From assembly GCA_041665985.1 (NCBI GenBank), contig JBAYHV010000014.1, forward strand, positions 1-21,974: a stretch of 21,974 bases of DNA. Reading direction: 5' to 3'. Made by a program: the position numbers and the translations under genes. The notes beneath the pieces were generated by a model, which was not told the DNA's origin, searched no databases, and saw only the letters and a program-made list of their open reading frames with translations. Source of the DNA: CAIRYW01 sp041665985. Lineage in GTDB: Bacteria; Patescibacteriota; Minisyncoccia; Phycocordibacterales; CAIRYW01. Positions within the stretch are counted from its first letter, which is position 1, and each line of letters opens with the position of its first letter. Shown in pieces: positions 14,305-20,512 of this stretch.

Positions 14305-14724
14305 ATGAGAACATTGATTAAGTTGGCTGTGATTGTGTTTTTCGCAATCTTCACCGCTGTTTCAACAACAGCACTCGCAGAACAAAAACCGGTTGAGGTA
14401 ACCGCAACTGTCTACACCCCCTGTTATGGGTTTGTCAGGATGACTACTCCTAATGAGGGAAAAACCTATGATATTAACTTCAGTTGGAGGTCGGATAGCC
14501 TGACTTACGCCGTCCTCCAGGAGGTTAATTTGAAGGTTGGGGTAAAAAACCCAGACGGTACAACCTCGATTCAAGGAGAAAATGTCGGGGAGCAAATCCT
14601 GACTGCCTTCAGAAATCCCATCCCGTCAGACTTTGAGGGATCCCCGAGTAAATTCCTTATTGTAAAGGACGGCAGGTCATATATTTACAATCCGGCTTCT
14701 GGTCAAGGACAGTTACAACGATAA
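14305..14724 (+). CDS. Small exported protein, unknown (139 aa)
   Basis: Start is ATG at 14305; the TTG three bases earlier is not needed. A clear Sec signal peptide: MRTLIK, a hydrophobic core LAVIVFFAIFTAV and an ALA cleavage site at about residues 23-25, giving a mature protein of about 114 residues beginning EQKPVEVTATVY. The mature part is rich in beta strands and polar loops (TYDINFSWRSDSLTYAVLQEVNLKVGVKNPDG) with one cysteine. No lipobox, anchor or catalytic motif. Family not recognised. GC content is about 43-47%, above most of the window. A terminator follows 20 nt after the stop, so it is a single-gene unit, divergent from the 100-aa gene. Confidence 0.75.
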   Translation: MRTLIKLAVIVFFAIFTAVSTTALAEQKPVEVTATVYTPCYGFVRMTTPNEGKTYDINFSWRSDSLTYAVLQEVNLKVGVKNPDGTTSIQGENVGEQILTAFRNPIPSDFEGSPSKFLIVKDGRSYIYNPASGQGQLQR

Positions 14725-14743
14725 AAAGAAGGCATGCCTTCAA

Positions 14744-14775
14744 CCCGTTCATTAGTTTGAACGGGAATTTTTTAT
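14744..14775 (+). terminator. Terminator of the exported-protein gene
   Basis: Perfect 8-pair stem CCCGTTCA/TGAACGGG (14744-14751 with 14758-14765), loop TTAGTT, then AATTTTTTAT. A perfect 14-bp palindrome GAAGGCATGCCTTC (14728-14741) directly precedes it. Confidence 0.9.
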
Positions 14776-14788
14776 AAATTTTCTTTTT

Positions 14789-14833
14789 TTCATAAAAGGA
14801 AAACAGCAGGCCAAACAAGTCGGTCTGCTGTTT
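14789..14833 (-). terminator. Terminator of the mnmA-UDG transcript (or of an RNA gene)
   Basis: Twelve-pair stem with one G-U pair (14801-14812 with 14822-14833), 9-nt loop, followed on the minus strand by TTTTCCTTTT. It lies about 190 nt beyond the uracil-DNA glycosylase stop. Confidence 0.65.
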
Positions 14834-15010
14834 ACAAGTTTTATAAAATACGCCGAGGTGTACTCTTTTGGAGGGAGTATTTTTGGTACCGTTATAGTTA
14901 CGGCAGACGGGCGAAATCTGTAATTTTCTTGGGTAATTTGTCGGGCAAAGCCCTAGACAATGACCACAGACGGTACACTTGTTGAACCGGGGAACATCCT
15001 TTCTCTACAT
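14834..15010 (-). ncRNA. Candidate structured RNA or long 3' UTR after the glycosylase gene
   Basis: This stretch has no supported gene but several hairpins readable on the minus strand. TTGTC...GACAA plus GGGC/GCCC form one at about 14939-14962. GTACCGT and ACGGTAC are 7-nt complementary segments about 75 nt apart. TACTC/GAGTA pair at 14861-14879. It is less AT-rich than the flanks and ends in a terminator. A weak promoter candidate (TTGAAA, 16 nt, TAATGT) overlaps the end of the glycosylase gene. It matches none of the tmRNA, RNase P, SRP or 6S hallmarks I know. Confidence 0.25.
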
Positions 15011-15019
15011 TACTACCAA

Positions 15020-15592
15020 TCAAATTTTTTTCAATATCTCGAAATCTTTTTTTAGTGTATTTCTCATTCCTCCATTATAAAGTGCGGCCGCTGGATGATA
15101 AAAAGGAATAATTTTAATTTTTCCATAACTAGTTTTTGCTATATAACTTTTTCCATGAGCTTTTGAAATTGACTCGAGCTCATTTGAAAGATCAAATTTT
15201 TCCATAATATATTTCATTGAAAATCTACCAAGTGTCGCAATGACTAAAGGTTCTATTATTTCAATTTGCCTATCCAAAAATGGTCCATAAGCAGTAATTT
15301 CCTTTGCTGTAGGGTCTCTGTTTTCTTGTGGCCTATCTTTGACAATGTTTGTTATATAAACATCTTCCCTATTTAATTTTATATGACCTAAAAGTTCATC
15401 TAAAAATTTTCCTGCAGCTCCGCAAAAAGGTTTTCCTGTTAATGCTTCTTTTTTGCCAGGGGCCTCACCGACAAACATTATCTTCGCACGATTACTTCCC
15501 TCACCAATTACAGGGAAATATTTATTTTTTGTACGATATTTATATAAAGGAGATGCTCGAAAATTTACTAGATCATTTTCAATTTTTAACAT
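15020..15592 (-). CDS. Family-4-like uracil-DNA glycosylase without the Fe-S cysteines
   Basis: Removes uracil from DNA to start base-excision repair. I chose ATG at 15592 (190 aa, a usual length); the frame can be extended to a TTG at 15676 that would overlap mnmA by 28 nt. Motifs: GEGSNRAKIMFVGEAPGKKE (GEAPG at 42-46), GKPFCGAAGKFLDELL, VYITNIVKDRPQENRDPT (77-95) and the C-terminal HPAAALY (166-172). These are the family-4 (thermophile-type UDG) set. In that family four cysteines hold a [4Fe-4S] cluster; here the corresponding places read Phe11, Ser14, Asp86 and Tyr102. Only Cys57 is present in the protein. Located after mnmA in the same transcript. Confidence 0.88.
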   Translation of the reverse strand: MLKIENDLVNFRASPLYKYRTKNKYFPVIGEGSNRAKIMFVGEAPGKKEALTGKPFCGAAGKFLDELLGHIKLNREDVYITNIVKDRPQENRDPTAKEITAYGPFLDRQIEIIEPLVIATLGRFSMKYIMEKFDLSNELESISKAHGKSYIAKTSYGKIKIIPFYHPAAALYNGGMRNTLKKDFEILKKI

Positions 15593-15648
15593 TTCTTCTT
15601 CTCTAATTGTAATTTCTTTTTCTGAGGCCACTTTTTTGAATTTGTTCT

Positions 15649-16758
15649 CTAAATTATCACACCCCCTCCTAGACAAACATCCTTATCGTAAACAACAATA
15701 GATTGTCCAGAAGCTGAAGTCTGAGGTTCTTCAAATTCCACCTGCCAAGATCCAATTTCCCCTTGTCCCGACCTAGGGGAAAGTTTAACATTTTGATATT
15801 TTTGATGATACCTTATCTGTGCACTATAAATCTTATTTTCCTTTGGAATCTCGTTGATCCAGTTAACATTTGCTAAGTTGAGAGTTTTTAGGTGCAAGTT
15901 GTGAGCTATTAGTAAAGGGTCTTCTGAAACAGTAATTGTATTTTTTTTAAGATCCTTTTCTACTACATATAGAGGATTATCGGAGGTAGTTTTTTTTGTG
16001 ATTATAAATCCATGCCTTTCACCTATTGTGAAAAATACTGCACCATCATGAGTTCCAATTTCCTCCCCATTTTTATTTAGGACAGTTCCTTTTTTTGTTT
16101 TTATGTAATGAGATAAAAAATCCTTCATATTAACATCACCTAAAAAACAAATTCCTTGGCTATCCTTTTTTTCTGCATTTGGAAGTTTGATCTGCTTGGC
16201 GATCTTTCTGACGTCAGATTTTTTTAGGTGCCCTATTGGAAAAAGAATTTTTGAAAGTTGGTCTTGTGTCAGTGTCCAGAGAAAATAAGATTGCTCTTTT
16301 TCTGGGTCCTCGGCTTTGCACAAATTTCTCTTCAATTTTCTGTGACTGTCTGTGTTATGTCTGTGTGTGTCTGTGACTTGTGCATAGTGTCCCGTCGCAA
16401 CAAAATCTGCACCCATAGCCACTGCTTTTTTTAAAAATGCGCCGAATTTTATTTCTTTATTGCACATTACATCTGGGTTAGGTGTTCGTCCCAGTTTGTA
16501 TTCTGAGATCATGTAATCGGCAACATTTTCTTTGTACTCTTTTTCTAGATCTATTGTTACAAAAGGAATTTGCAAATGAGCAGCCACTCGCATTGCGTCT
16601 CGCCTTTCTTCTTTCCAAGTGCACTCGAGCCATTCTGGTGTCCATGTTTTTATAAAGGCACCTACAACTTTATAACCTTCTTTTTTGAGTAAGTATGCAG
16701 ATACAGCGGAATCAACTCCGCCAGATAAGCCAATGAATACTGTTTCTTTATTTTTCAT
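15649..16758 (-). CDS. mnmA: tRNA-specific 2-thiouridylase MnmA
   Basis: Thiolates U34 of tRNA-Lys, -Glu and -Gln with ATP and a persulfide donor. The 369-aa product has the PP-loop GLSGGVDS at 10-17 and the GRTPNPDVMCNKEIKFG motif with catalytic Cys99. It also has ATGHYA at 121-126, EKEQSYFLW at 153-161 and SQGICFLGD with the second catalytic Cys204. The C-terminal beta-barrel includes FFTIGERHGF and ends GQSIVVYDKDVCLGGGVI. Residues 128-140 (TDTHRHNTDSHRK) are an unusual polar insert encoded by a CACAGA/GTGTCT-like low-complexity tract at 16341-16382, where most relatives have a short loop. No Shine-Dalgarno is visible before ATG 16758. The glycosylase gene follows directly. Confidence 0.97.
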   Translation of the reverse strand: MKNKETVFIGLSGGVDSAVSAYLLKKEGYKVVGAFIKTWTPEWLECTWKEERRDAMRVAAHLQIPFVTIDLEKEYKENVADYMISEYKLGRTPNPDVMCNKEIKFGAFLKKAVAMGADFVATGHYAQVTDTHRHNTDSHRKLKRNLCKAEDPEKEQSYFLWTLTQDQLSKILFPIGHLKKSDVRKIAKQIKLPNAEKKDSQGICFLGDVNMKDFLSHYIKTKKGTVLNKNGEEIGTHDGAVFFTIGERHGFIITKKTTSDNPLYVVEKDLKKNTITVSEDPLLIAHNLHLKTLNLANVNWINEIPKENKIYSAQIRYHQKYQNVKLSPRSGQGEIGSWQVEFEEPQTSASGQSIVVYDKDVCLGGGVII

Positions 16759-16761
16759 TTT

Positions 16762-16863
16762 AGTTTAAAAATCCTAAGTACTAAATACTAATAAATACAA
16801 AATTTTAAATCTAATGCGATAACTTATAGATTTTATTAGTATTTAGATATTAGTATTTCGAAT
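16762..16863. repeat. AT-rich spacer with 15-bp inverted repeat
   Basis: The mltG-mnmA gap is made of TACTAAATACTAATAAATAC-style words. CTAAATACTAATAAA (16781-16795) and TTTATTAGTATTTAG (16832-16846) are perfect 15-bp reverse complements about 36 nt apart. No T tract after the stem, so it is a poor terminator by itself. Confidence 0.55.
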
Positions 16864-17880
16864 TTATCTTAAATATTTTGCTACATTTGCCTTATGTTCG
16901 GCATATGTAGTTGCATAATGCACGTTTCCATCCTTATCTGTCAAGAAGTACAAATAGGTTGTGCCTTGAGGGTTTAAAATTGCATCATAAGCAGAATTTA
17001 TAGCATCAAGACCAGGGTTTGTTATTGGTGTTGGAGGCAAACCTTTATAGATATAAGTGTTGTAAGGAGAATCTTTTTTTAGGTCTAGAGCTGTAACATC
17101 TTTTGAATCCTCATCTAGGATATAGGCTATTGTTGCATCAGATTGCAGTGCCATACCAGTGTTTAATCTTTTAACAAATATTTCTGCTACGGTTTTTTTA
17201 TCTTCTGGCTTTTGAACTTCCTTTTCTATAATTGATGCAAGTGTAATTATTTTAATTTGGGTTTCCTTGCTTAGTAAAAAAAGTTTTGGATTTTTTTCTT
17301 TAAATGTTTTTTGAAGTTTGTCTATAATATCTGCTTCAGTTACTCCAGGAAGAAAAAAGTAAGTATCAGGAAAAAGATAACCTTCAAGAGGTTTTGCACT
17401 TGTTAAAAATAAATTTTTATTAAAATTAGGAATTACTGAAAATAATCTGTTTGCCATATCTGTTGCAGTAAAACCTTCAGGAAAAGTTGTTTTAATTTTT
17501 TGAACTCCAAAATATCCATGAGTTAATCTGATAGACGCTCCAATTATATTTTCACTGATGCCAAATTTGTATGGACCAGCGATAACCTTGTTTTTCCCTA
17601 TGATAATTGTTTCAAGGTCAAAAAGAGTTGATGACCAAATAATTCCTGCATCATAAAGTTTATCTCCTGCTGATTTAACTCCATCGCCACTATTTATCAG
17701 AATAGTAGTTTCCCCGTTAAAATTTGGCTTTGGTACTACAAAGGCCAAAATTAAAAAAACAATAAATGCTCCAAAAATTTTTAACAGTAAAAAAACTAAA
17801 TTTTTTACAGAAGGCTTTTGTTCTTCTGTTTTTTCTATTTCAGCGATCTCTTCTGTTTTTTCAATAATATCTTCAGGCAT
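16864..17880 (-). CDS. mltG: Endolytic transglycosylase MltG (YceG family)
   Basis: Membrane-anchored lytic transglycosylase that cuts nascent peptidoglycan strands. I chose ATG at 17880 (338 aa, MPEDIIEKTEE); the open frame reaches back to 17997, but that would overlap the upstream gene by about 100 nt. Order: acidic cytoplasmic tail (1-24), membrane helix (about 28-49), LysM-like small domain with FNGETTILINSGDGVKSAGDKL, then the catalytic domain. There, LEGYLFPDTYFF (165-176), ASIIEKEVQ with catalytic Glu219, LQSDATIAYIL, SPYNTYIYKGLPPTPITNPG and the C-terminal TYLYFLTDKDGNVHYATTYAEHKANV are all as in the family. It starts 16 nt after the membrane protein gene upstream. Confidence 0.96.
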   Translation of the reverse strand: MPEDIIEKTEEIAEIEKTEEQKPSVKNLVFLLLKIFGAFIVFLILAFVVPKPNFNGETTILINSGDGVKSAGDKLYDAGIIWSSTLFDLETIIIGKNKVIAGPYKFGISENIIGASIRLTHGYFGVQKIKTTFPEGFTATDMANRLFSVIPNFNKNLFLTSAKPLEGYLFPDTYFFLPGVTEADIIDKLQKTFKEKNPKLFLLSKETQIKIITLASIIEKEVQKPEDKKTVAEIFVKRLNTGMALQSDATIAYILDEDSKDVTALDLKKDSPYNTYIYKGLPPTPITNPGLDAINSAYDAILNPQGTTYLYFLTDKDGNVHYATTYAEHKANVAKYLR

Positions 17881-17896
17881 TTTTAGTATTGTTCTA

Positions 17897-19120
17897 CTAT
17901 ATTGGAAGATTTTGAGGAGCTTCAGATTTTTTAGCCTCAATTCTTCTGATTGAAGGAGTTTTTGCTGTTTCTCCTGGGAAGTGATAGATCGTAGCAATAC
18001 TCTCTGTATTCATTGTAAAGAAATGTCCTTTGTGCGGATCATGAAAAGCTGCTCGCAACTGATATTCTTCAAGAGCATGATGTTTCAAATGCAAAAGTTT
18101 TTTTCCAGTAAAATCTTGCCATGGATATCTAAAATCAGTTTCATGGTCATTTGCAAAACTATTTAAGTGTCCAGAATTGTGTTGTTTGAAAGCGCCGTTA
18201 AAACCCGCAATATTGAAGTCATTAAATTTATCTAGCGGTGCAAGATAAATTCCGCGAATAAGAGTATCGAATGCTGTTTTCGAGATATTTCTCTGAATTG
18301 CATCCATAACATCTCTGTCTCCTCGAGTAAGCGCTGAACCCTCAATACTAATTCCGCCTAGATCAGTTTTTCCGCTTTCCTTTAATTTTTTAATTTCTGC
18401 TTTTGCTCCATGAGTCCAGTCAACTTTTCCAAATGTTTTATCAGGATGAGGTTTTTCTTTTTTATGAGCACGAATTAATATTTGAAGCCAAGCTTGTTCG
18501 CCTTCTTTGAGTGATCCTAAATATTCCAGAAGCGGAGTCATTGGATCAATTTTTAATTCTTCATCTGGGTCTTTTTCCAAACCATAATGCGTGTAAGAAA
18601 GTATTGGATAGAAATCAGCTTTTGCTAGTTTAAAATTAGATCCCCATAGATCAATTTTACTTGAGTCAAAATGAGTTTCTTTTGTGTAATCATCCGCTTC
18701 AATTACTTCCATATCTGGAAATTGAGCGTAAAGAGATGATGTGACTAAAGTTTTCCAAAATTTCCAACATCTAATATAAAAATGTATTTCTCCTCCAAAT
18801 GATGCAATTTCTAGTGAAAACCATGGTCTGACCTTTCCGTGAACATATTTTGCTATCCATGTACTTTCTCCTTTTGTTTGATATAAGGAAGTAAGAAAAA
18901 GTTCCATGGCAAGCGGAGATTTTGGCATCATTTTGGCCAGCTTAACTTCTAAAAGAACTGGTTCTTGGCTAAAAATAAATTCGTTTCTTTTGTAAACCAA
19001 ATAAGCTTTAAATAAAAGCCATGCAAAAACAAAAGGACCAGCGATGATCGCTACGATCCAGGCATATCCAAGAGATTGGATGAGAATAGTTTGAAAAGGA
19101 TTAATTGTTAGCGTTTCCAC
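17897..19120 (-). CDS. CPR-type membrane protein resembling the N-terminal part of secretion ATPase systems (407 aa)
   Basis: The start is GTG at 19120; no in-frame ATG lies near. One or two membrane helices fill residues about 12-42 (LIQSLGYAWIVAIIAGPFVFAWLLF). A long soluble region follows, ending with HDPHKGHFFTMNTESIATIYHFPGETAKTPSIRRIEAKKSEAPQNLPI. From memory, proteins with this NTE-[SE]-IATI-[YF]-HFPG ending precede or are fused to VirB4/TraD-like ATPases in Patescibacteria (I recall a DUF8128 label, not checked). Here no ATPase follows; the next gene is mltG 16 nt away. A role as scaffold of an envelope or DNA-transfer apparatus is inference. A TATAAT at 19135-19140, 14 nt before the GTG, may be its -10, with no clear -35. 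Confidence 0.75.
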   Translation of the reverse strand: METLTINPFQTILIQSLGYAWIVAIIAGPFVFAWLLFKAYLVYKRNEFIFSQEPVLLEVKLAKMMPKSPLAMELFLTSLYQTKGESTWIAKYVHGKVRPWFSLEIASFGGEIHFYIRCWKFWKTLVTSSLYAQFPDMEVIEADDYTKETHFDSSKIDLWGSNFKLAKADFYPILSYTHYGLEKDPDEELKIDPMTPLLEYLGSLKEGEQAWLQILIRAHKKEKPHPDKTFGKVDWTHGAKAEIKKLKESGKTDLGGISIEGSALTRGDRDVMDAIQRNISKTAFDTLIRGIYLAPLDKFNDFNIAGFNGAFKQHNSGHLNSFANDHETDFRYPWQDFTGKKLLHLKHHALEEYQLRAAFHDPHKGHFFTMNTESIATIYHFPGETAKTPSIRRIEAKKSEAPQNLPI

Positions 19121-19146
19121 ATGAATATAATAACATTATAGAAGGG

Positions 19147-19266
19147 ATTAGTGGAGAGTGGCTGGTGTTTAGTGAAATACAAAAAACAAATCCAAAAAAA
19201 TACCGTTCGCCTAGGCGAACGGTATTTTTTCACTAGCCACTAATCACTAGCAACTAGTCACTATTT
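19147..19266. repeat. TAGT/ACTA-word repeat, copy B, around a terminator
   Basis: TAGTGGAGAGTGGCTGGTG words (19150-19175) on the left and ACTAGCCACTAATCACTAGC (19232 onward) on the right flank the palindromic terminator. The right part matches 1118-1151 at 29 of 34 positions. Confidence 0.6.
19195..19230 (-). terminator. Perfect 36-bp palindromic terminator
   Basis: TACCGTTCGC and GCGAACGGTA arms around CTAG, flanked by A6 and T6, form a perfect palindrome; the hairpin therefore works equally on both strands. It ends the transcript of the sigma4-HARE gene, 37 nt after its stop. Confidence 0.9.
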
Positions 19267-19267
19267 A

Positions 19268-20302
19268 TTACTTTACCAAACTATATTTTCCGTCTTTTTC
19301 TTTCTTAAAGTTTTTTGAATTTTGAAGATTAACTAAAATGGTATTTTCTTTAACGTATCTTTCTTTCATCACTTTATCAACGATATCTTTTTTACTTAGA
19401 GGTCCGCTTTTATCAAGAATTTTTGTGATCACATCTTTTACAATACCGTTTATGTATCCCCATTCTGAAAGGGCGTAAAGACCGCGTCCTACAAGGACAA
19501 ATCTAGGATCTTTGATAAGTTCGTTGTGTGTTGTTGCAACGTGTGCTTTTTTTGAAAACATTTTTTCAATTGATTTTGCAACTTCGGTAAAGTGAATAGG
19601 TGAACCATGTTTTCTTATTGCAAGGTATGCGTAATCTCTGATTCCTTTTACAGAAACATTTTTTGAGTCACTTACACCCCATTCTCCTAAAGGATTTTTT
19701 CCAATTTTCTTTGAAATTGAGAGCCATCTTTTTAGAACTTCTTCATCTCGATATTCTGAGTTTAATTCTTCAAGGTGCTTCAAAAATCTTTCAAGAACCT
19801 CTGATTCAGGCAAAAGTTCATCATCTGAAAGAGATTTGTATAATTTTTTAAGAGCGTCCTCAACTTTTTTTGCATGAGTATCTCCAATGTGCCATCTGTG
19901 GTTGAAGTCTTCATCCTCTTTTGATCTTTTGAATGCATCGCCTACTACAAGTAGAAAGAAGATATTATTTTGTAATTCTTTATCTTTTGGAGCTGTGTGG
20001 TTAAGGAAATCTTCCTCGGAAATAATGCCACCTAGAGTAGAGATAGTTTTTTTGAGGCTTTCAAAAATCGAAACTGATTCCTTGTATGCCTTTGATTTTC
20101 TTACATTAGCAAGAGCGGCATTTTCTATTTGTCTTACTCTCTCTCTTGTAATTCCGTATTTTTTTCCGATCGCTTCAAGGGTCATTTTCTCAGAAGTCTT
20201 TCCAAGTCCGTATCTAGATGTAAGAACCTCTCTTCCTCTTTCAGGAATATCAGCGAGAAGTTTTTTAACAATTATTTTTGGTTTGAAATCAAAAGAAGCC
20301 AT
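19268..20302 (-). CDS. Sigma-region-4 / HARE-HTH protein (344 aa)
   Basis: A DNA-binding protein with three recognisable parts. Residues 15-70 are a sigma-70 region 4: IPERGREVLTSRYGLG, MTLEAIGKKYGITRERVRQIENAALANVRK, with the helix-turn-helix at about 41-66. Residues 71-215 are helical without a known motif. Residues 221-283 resemble the HARE-HTH winged helix of RpoE (delta) and related proteins: IRDYAYLAIRKHGSPIHFTEVAKSI and DPRFVLVGRGLYALSEWGY. Residues 286-343 look like a second winged helix (GPLSKKDIVDKVMKERYVKENTILVNLQNSKNF). Sigma region 2, which binds core polymerase and melts the -10, is absent, so it is not a normal sigma factor. It has its own promoter candidate and a strong terminator. 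Role as a transcription modulator is inference. Confidence 0.88.
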   Translation of the reverse strand: MASFDFKPKIIVKKLLADIPERGREVLTSRYGLGKTSEKMTLEAIGKKYGITRERVRQIENAALANVRKSKAYKESVSIFESLKKTISTLGGIISEEDFLNHTAPKDKELQNNIFFLLVVGDAFKRSKEDEDFNHRWHIGDTHAKKVEDALKKLYKSLSDDELLPESEVLERFLKHLEELNSEYRDEEVLKRWLSISKKIGKNPLGEWGVSDSKNVSVKGIRDYAYLAIRKHGSPIHFTEVAKSIEKMFSKKAHVATTHNELIKDPRFVLVGRGLYALSEWGYINGIVKDVITKILDKSGPLSKKDIVDKVMKERYVKENTILVNLQNSKNFKKEKDGKYSLVK

Positions 20303-20346
20303 TTTTTGTATAATTTTCTATTATTATTGTTTAAATTAGTACTATA

Positions 20347-20375
20347 TTTGTATCATCTATACCTGACAAAGTCAA
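20347..20375 (-). promoter_or_regulatory. Promoter for the sigma4-HARE gene
   Basis: Minus-strand TTGACT (20370-20375), 17 nt, TACAAA (20347-20352). The -35 is good and the -10 weak. It leaves a leader of about 38 nt. Confidence 0.4.
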
Positions 20376-20380
20376 CCCAT

Positions 20381-20406
20381 CTTTCAAAAGAGTCCTCTTT
20401 TGAAAG
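20381..20406. repeat. 11-bp inverted repeat next to the promoter
   Basis: CTTTCAAAAGA (20381-20391), GTCC, TCTTTTGAAAG (20396-20406): perfect arms, ending 5 nt upstream of the -35 of the sigma4-HARE gene. No T tract follows on either strand. It could be an operator or the remains of a leuS terminator. Confidence 0.6.
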
Positions 20407-20500
20407 AAATTCTAATTTCTAAACCCTAAATTCTAAATCTTAAAATTCTAAATATTTTGAATTTTAGGATTTTTTAGTGCTTAGTGCTTAGGATTTAGAG
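20407..20500. repeat. TTCTAAATTCTAAA-type degenerate spacer repeat
   Basis: Downstream of leuS, about ten imperfect 7-8 nt words (TTCTAATTT, CTAAACCC, TAAATTC, TAGTGCTTAGTGCTTAGGA) run in tandem. No coding potential. Confidence 0.55.
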
Positions 20501-20512
20501 CTTTTTTTACTG

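Noticed and set aside
14756..14920. Plus-strand frame ending FGGSIFGTVIVTADGRNL
   Set aside because: No ATG and no plausible early start; it begins inside the terminator of the upstream gene.
14834..15000. Minus-strand frame with a ferredoxin-like C-x2-C-x2-C-x3-C-P motif (CTVCGHCLGLCP)
   Set aside because: It has no start codon after the preceding TAG and runs on through the terminator hairpin, and other frames in the same stretch look equally open. Treated as chance or a decayed fragment.
14834..15019. tRNA, tmRNA, RNase P or SRP RNA
   Set aside because: None of their conserved cores (GGTTCGAATCC-type T arm, AGAGGAAAGTCC, GGTCAGGTCCGGAAGG) is present.
16762..16863. CRISPR array
   Set aside because: Words are 7-9 nt and degenerate, without constant-length repeats or unique spacers.
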